Assembly: GCA_965217825.1 (NCBI GenBank)
Contig: OZ244571.1
Coordinates: forward strand, 4,464,001 to 4,528,000
Length of the DNA: 64,000 nucleotides
Direction of reading: 5' to 3'
Source: VXNE01 sp965217825
GTDB lineage: Bacteria; Pseudomonadota; Gammaproteobacteria; Pseudomonadales; Azotimanducaceae
The position numbers were made by a program, and so were the translations under genes. The notes under the pieces are model-generated. The model was given only the letters and a program-made list of their open reading frames with translations. It made no database searches and was not told where the DNA came from. Positions within the stretch are counted from its first letter, which is position 1. Every line of letters starts with the position of its first letter. Shown here piece by piece: positions 62,401 to 64,000 of this stretch.

Positions 62401-64000
62401 CGGCCACGTCCGCGCGGATGTTGAACCAGTGCGTCGCGTACGAGGAGATGTCCAGCGTCGCGCCGTCCGCCACGGCGGTGAGGTCCGGGTCGGGCGGATC
62501 GCCGTGCGCATCTACCAGCGTAAACCCGGTGACCGGACTCGCATTAGGGTCGTAGCTGCCGGTCACCGTGAAGCCGGCCTCGAGCACGGGCAGCGGGTCG
62601 CCCGACAGGTTCCGACCCGTGTAGGGCGTGGCCGTGAGCCGATAGTCGCCGTTGCCGAGGTGGGTGCCGCCGTAGTCGCCGTCGGAGGCCGGGTGCAGGG
62701 AGAAGGGCGCGGCATCGCGCAGCATCGCGTGCCTCACCGGTCCCGTCAATTCCAGCAGCACGCTGCCGACTACGGCGTCCTCGGCCGCGTCCGCGCGGAA
62801 CGTGAATTTCGAAGTTGCGCCGCCCAGTTCGGCGACGTCGAGGGTCGCCCCGTCCGCGACCGCCCCGGCATCCTGGTCGGTGTCGGCGTCGATCAGTGTG
62901 AACCCGGTCAGGGGTACGTCGCTGGCGTCGACGCCGCCGTCGACGGTGAAGGCGACCGTTGCCGAACCCAGCGTCCCGCCGAGCAGGTCGTCGCGCGCGT
63001 AGGCCGTGGCCATCACCCGGTAGTCGCCGTTGGCGAGCTTGACGCCGTAGTAGTCGCCGTCGCCGTCGTCGCCGTTGAGCGCGAAGGGTGGCGCGTTCTC
63101 GCGCAGCGCCCGGGACACGGGCCCCTCGAGTTCCAGCCACACGCTGCCGACGCCAAGCGCTGTCTCGACGATGTCGGCGCGGATTGTGAGCCAGTGGTTG
63201 CCGAGCGCGGAGACATCGAGGGTCGCGCCGTCGGCGATCGCCATGACATCCTCGTCGGGCGCGTCGCCGCGCGCGTCCACCAGCGTGAACCCCGTCAACG
63301 GGTTGGCGTCGTGCTCGTAGCTGCCGGTCACGGTGAAGCCGACCTCCAGTTCCGGCATCTGACCGGCCACCCCGTCGTACATGCCGTAGGGTACGGCGCG
63401 GATCCGGTAGTCGCCGTTCGGCAGCCCCATCCCGTAGTAGTCGCCCTCGTGGTCGTCGCCCCTGATCGCGTACGGCGGCGGCGCGTTCTCGAGGCGCGTC
63501 CGCGACACCGGCCCGGTGAGGTACATCCGCAGGCTGCGGACGCCGCGCCCGATCTCGACGTCGGCGCGGATGGAGAACCAGTGCCCGTCCACGTCCGCGA
63601 GGTCCAGCGTCGCGCCGTCCGCGATCGCCGTCACGTCCTCGTCCGGCGCATCGCCGGTCGCGTTCACCAGGGTGAACCCGGCCACCGGACTGGCGCCCGA
63701 GTCGTAGCTGCCGGTCACCGTGAAGTCGACGGTCGCCGCCGGCAGCCCGTCCCCCGACAGGTTCCGGCCCGGGTAGGGGGTCGCCGTGATCGTGTAGTCG
63801 CCGTTGGGCAGCAGCATCGACCAGTAGTCGCCGTCCCCGTCGTCGCCGCGGACGGCGTATGGCGCCGGGGCGTTCTCCGTGCGGCTCTCGGACACCGGCC
63901 CGGCAAGTTCCAGCCGCACGCTGCCGATGTCCGGCGCGGCCGCCACGTCGGCGCGGATGCTGAACTGGGTCGTCACGTACGACGACAGGTCCAGCGTCGC
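59462..64000 (-). CDS. Very large repetitive surface protein, partial (5' end beyond window)
   Basis: At least 1512 residues of a secreted-type protein. From the N side there are about eight ~126-residue units with the pattern GFTLVDAxGDxPDxDLTAVA, DGATLDISSYxTHWFNIRAD, GDxYYGTxLPNGDYTVTATP. These are followed by a domain with AFRFRVAFSEDIGISFQALR, then three ~96-residue units (NTPATGAPTIAGTARVGETL, ADADGLANATFAYRWIRGD) and a final Calx-beta domain (VREAAGATLDFAVTLSGPAT ... GTIEDGDD). DNA copies are near-identical, so recent expansion is likely. The frame is open through the window edge. It ends abruptly at the IS110 border, so a C-terminal domain was probably lost. Confidence 0.85.
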   Translation of the reverse strand, partial: ATLDLSSYVTTQFSIRADVAAAPDIGSVRLELAGPVSESRTENAPAPYAVRGDDGDGDYWSMLLPNGDYTITATPYPGRNLSGDGLPAATVDFTVTGSYDSGASPVAGFTLVNATGDAPDEDVTAIADGATLDLADVDGHWFSIRADVEIGRGVRSLRMYLTGPVSRTRLENAPPPYAIRGDDHEGDYYGMGLPNGDYRIRAVPYGMYDGVAGQMPELEVGFTVTGSYEHDANPLTGFTLVDARGDAPDEDVMAIADGATLDVSALGNHWLTIRADIVETALGVGSVWLELEGPVSRALRENAPPFALNGDDGDGDYYGVKLANGDYRVMATAYARDDLLGGTLGSATVAFTVDGGVDASDVPLTGFTLIDADTDQDAGAVADGATLDVAELGGATSKFTFRADAAEDAVVGSVLLELTGPVRHAMLRDAAPFSLHPASDGDYGGTHLGNGDYRLTATPYTGRNLSGDPLPVLEAGFTVTGSYDPNASPVTGFTLVDAHGDPPDPDLTAVADGATLDISSYATHWFNIRADVAAVPPIGSMRLELDGPVSASRRENAPAPYTVKGDNGDDYYGTTLPNGDYTVTATPYPGRDLSGDPLPVLEAGFTVTGYDPDASPVTGFTLVDAHGDPPDPDLTAVADGATLDISSYATHWFNIRADVAAVPPIGSMRLELDGPVSASRRENAPAPYTVKGENGDDYFGTSLPNGDYTVTATPYPGRDLSGNALPPATVDFTVTGGVDPDASPVTGFTLVDARGGAPDEDVTAIADGATLDVSALGNHWLTIRADVADGARVGSVAFTLTGPASVARTDSDPPFAMRRDDKNGDYYGMKLPDGDYRITATPYTGRDATGSSLPAATVDFTVTGGVDPDASPVTGFTLVDARGGAPDEDVTAIADGATLDVSALGNHWLTIRADVAAGAGVRSVAFTLTGPASVARTDSDPPFAMRRDDKNGDYYGMKLPDGDYRITAVPYTGREESGDALPSATRAFTVTRAGDDEPALTARFEDMPAAHDGAGAFRFRVAFSEDIGISFQALREDAFAVTGGRVTGGARVDGRRDLFEMTVEPDGGGDVTIELPAGRDCAVSGAICTKGELRRRLTNTPSATVAGPGAAPENTPATGAPTIAGTARVGETLTASTSGIADADGLDNATFAYRWIRGDADISGARGRNYTAVDADEGERLKVRVQFTDDADNAERLTSAATDPVSAGPNTPATGAPTIAGTARVGETLTASTSGIADADGLANATFAYRWIRGDADISGARGRNYTAVDADEGERLKVRVQFTDDAGNAERLTSAATGPVAARPNTPATGAPTIAGTARVGETLTASTSGIADADGLANAAFAYRWIRGDADISGARGRNYTAVDADEGERLKVRVQFTDDAGNAERLTSAATGPVAAARPKLKVSVADARVREAAGATLDFAVTLSGPATGPVTVDYRTLDASAKAGEDYEAREGTLTFGAGETDKTLRVTVLGDDVDEGDERMVVVLRRADGAVRDDYLAVGTIEDGDD

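Noticed and set aside
59462..64000. Adhesin of a type I secretion system (RTX)
   Set aside because: No GGxGxD nonapeptide repeats and no adjacent ABC exporter genes were seen.

Overview
The window looks like a chromosome segment of a high-GC gammaproteobacterium, probably an uncultured or metagenome-assembled marine or host-associated lineage. The evidence is core gene order: rpsL-rpsG-fusA; rpoZ-spoT with recG downstream; a DUF2782 gene divergent from polA; and polA-engB-cytochrome c4-dsbA, an arrangement also known around Pseudomonas polA. The lineage below class level is inference.

Layout. 1-3.7 kb: start of the str operon (minus strand), an APC permease and a TIGR02206-type membrane protein. 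3.7-17 kb: one minus-strand block with two tandem MalT/LAL-type LuxR regulators, then two paralogous exported helical-repeat proteins, two paralogous outer-membrane barrel proteins, a periplasmic c-heme DUF3365 protein and a FATP-type acyl-CoA synthetase. A five-unit 20-bp repeat array overlaps the first regulator's start. This is the best candidate for an undescribed system. 17-30.8 kb: housekeeping genes (AAA ATPase, crotonase, recG, spoT, rpoZ, cysC, polA, engB, cytochrome c4, dsbA, metF). PolA has lost all four proofreading carboxylates. 31-49 kb: lipid and acyl-CoA metabolism (single-chain acyl-CoA carboxylase, two coupled acyl-CoA dehydrogenases, SDR, crotonase, phytanoyl-CoA dioxygenases), with aceE, a BrnT/BrnA toxin-antitoxin pair, arfB and a LysR regulator between them. 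This part carries a foldback MITE, palindromic repeats inside a coding tail, a triplicated 110-bp repeat in a broken dioxygenase gene, and a 2.1-kb integrative element inserted at the 3' end of phyH.

49-64 kb: a decayed accessory region. It holds fragments of a TonB-dependent receptor on both sides of an HU gene, broken exported proteins, a two-gene ATPase system whose first gene is split by a MITE (precise excision would restore the frame), an IS110-family element with large foldback structures, and a very large repetitive surface protein that runs off the right edge and appears truncated by the IS. Lower-GC genes near 46.2-47.0 and 51.2-52.5 kb suggest transfer. I saw no tRNA, rRNA or CRISPR array.
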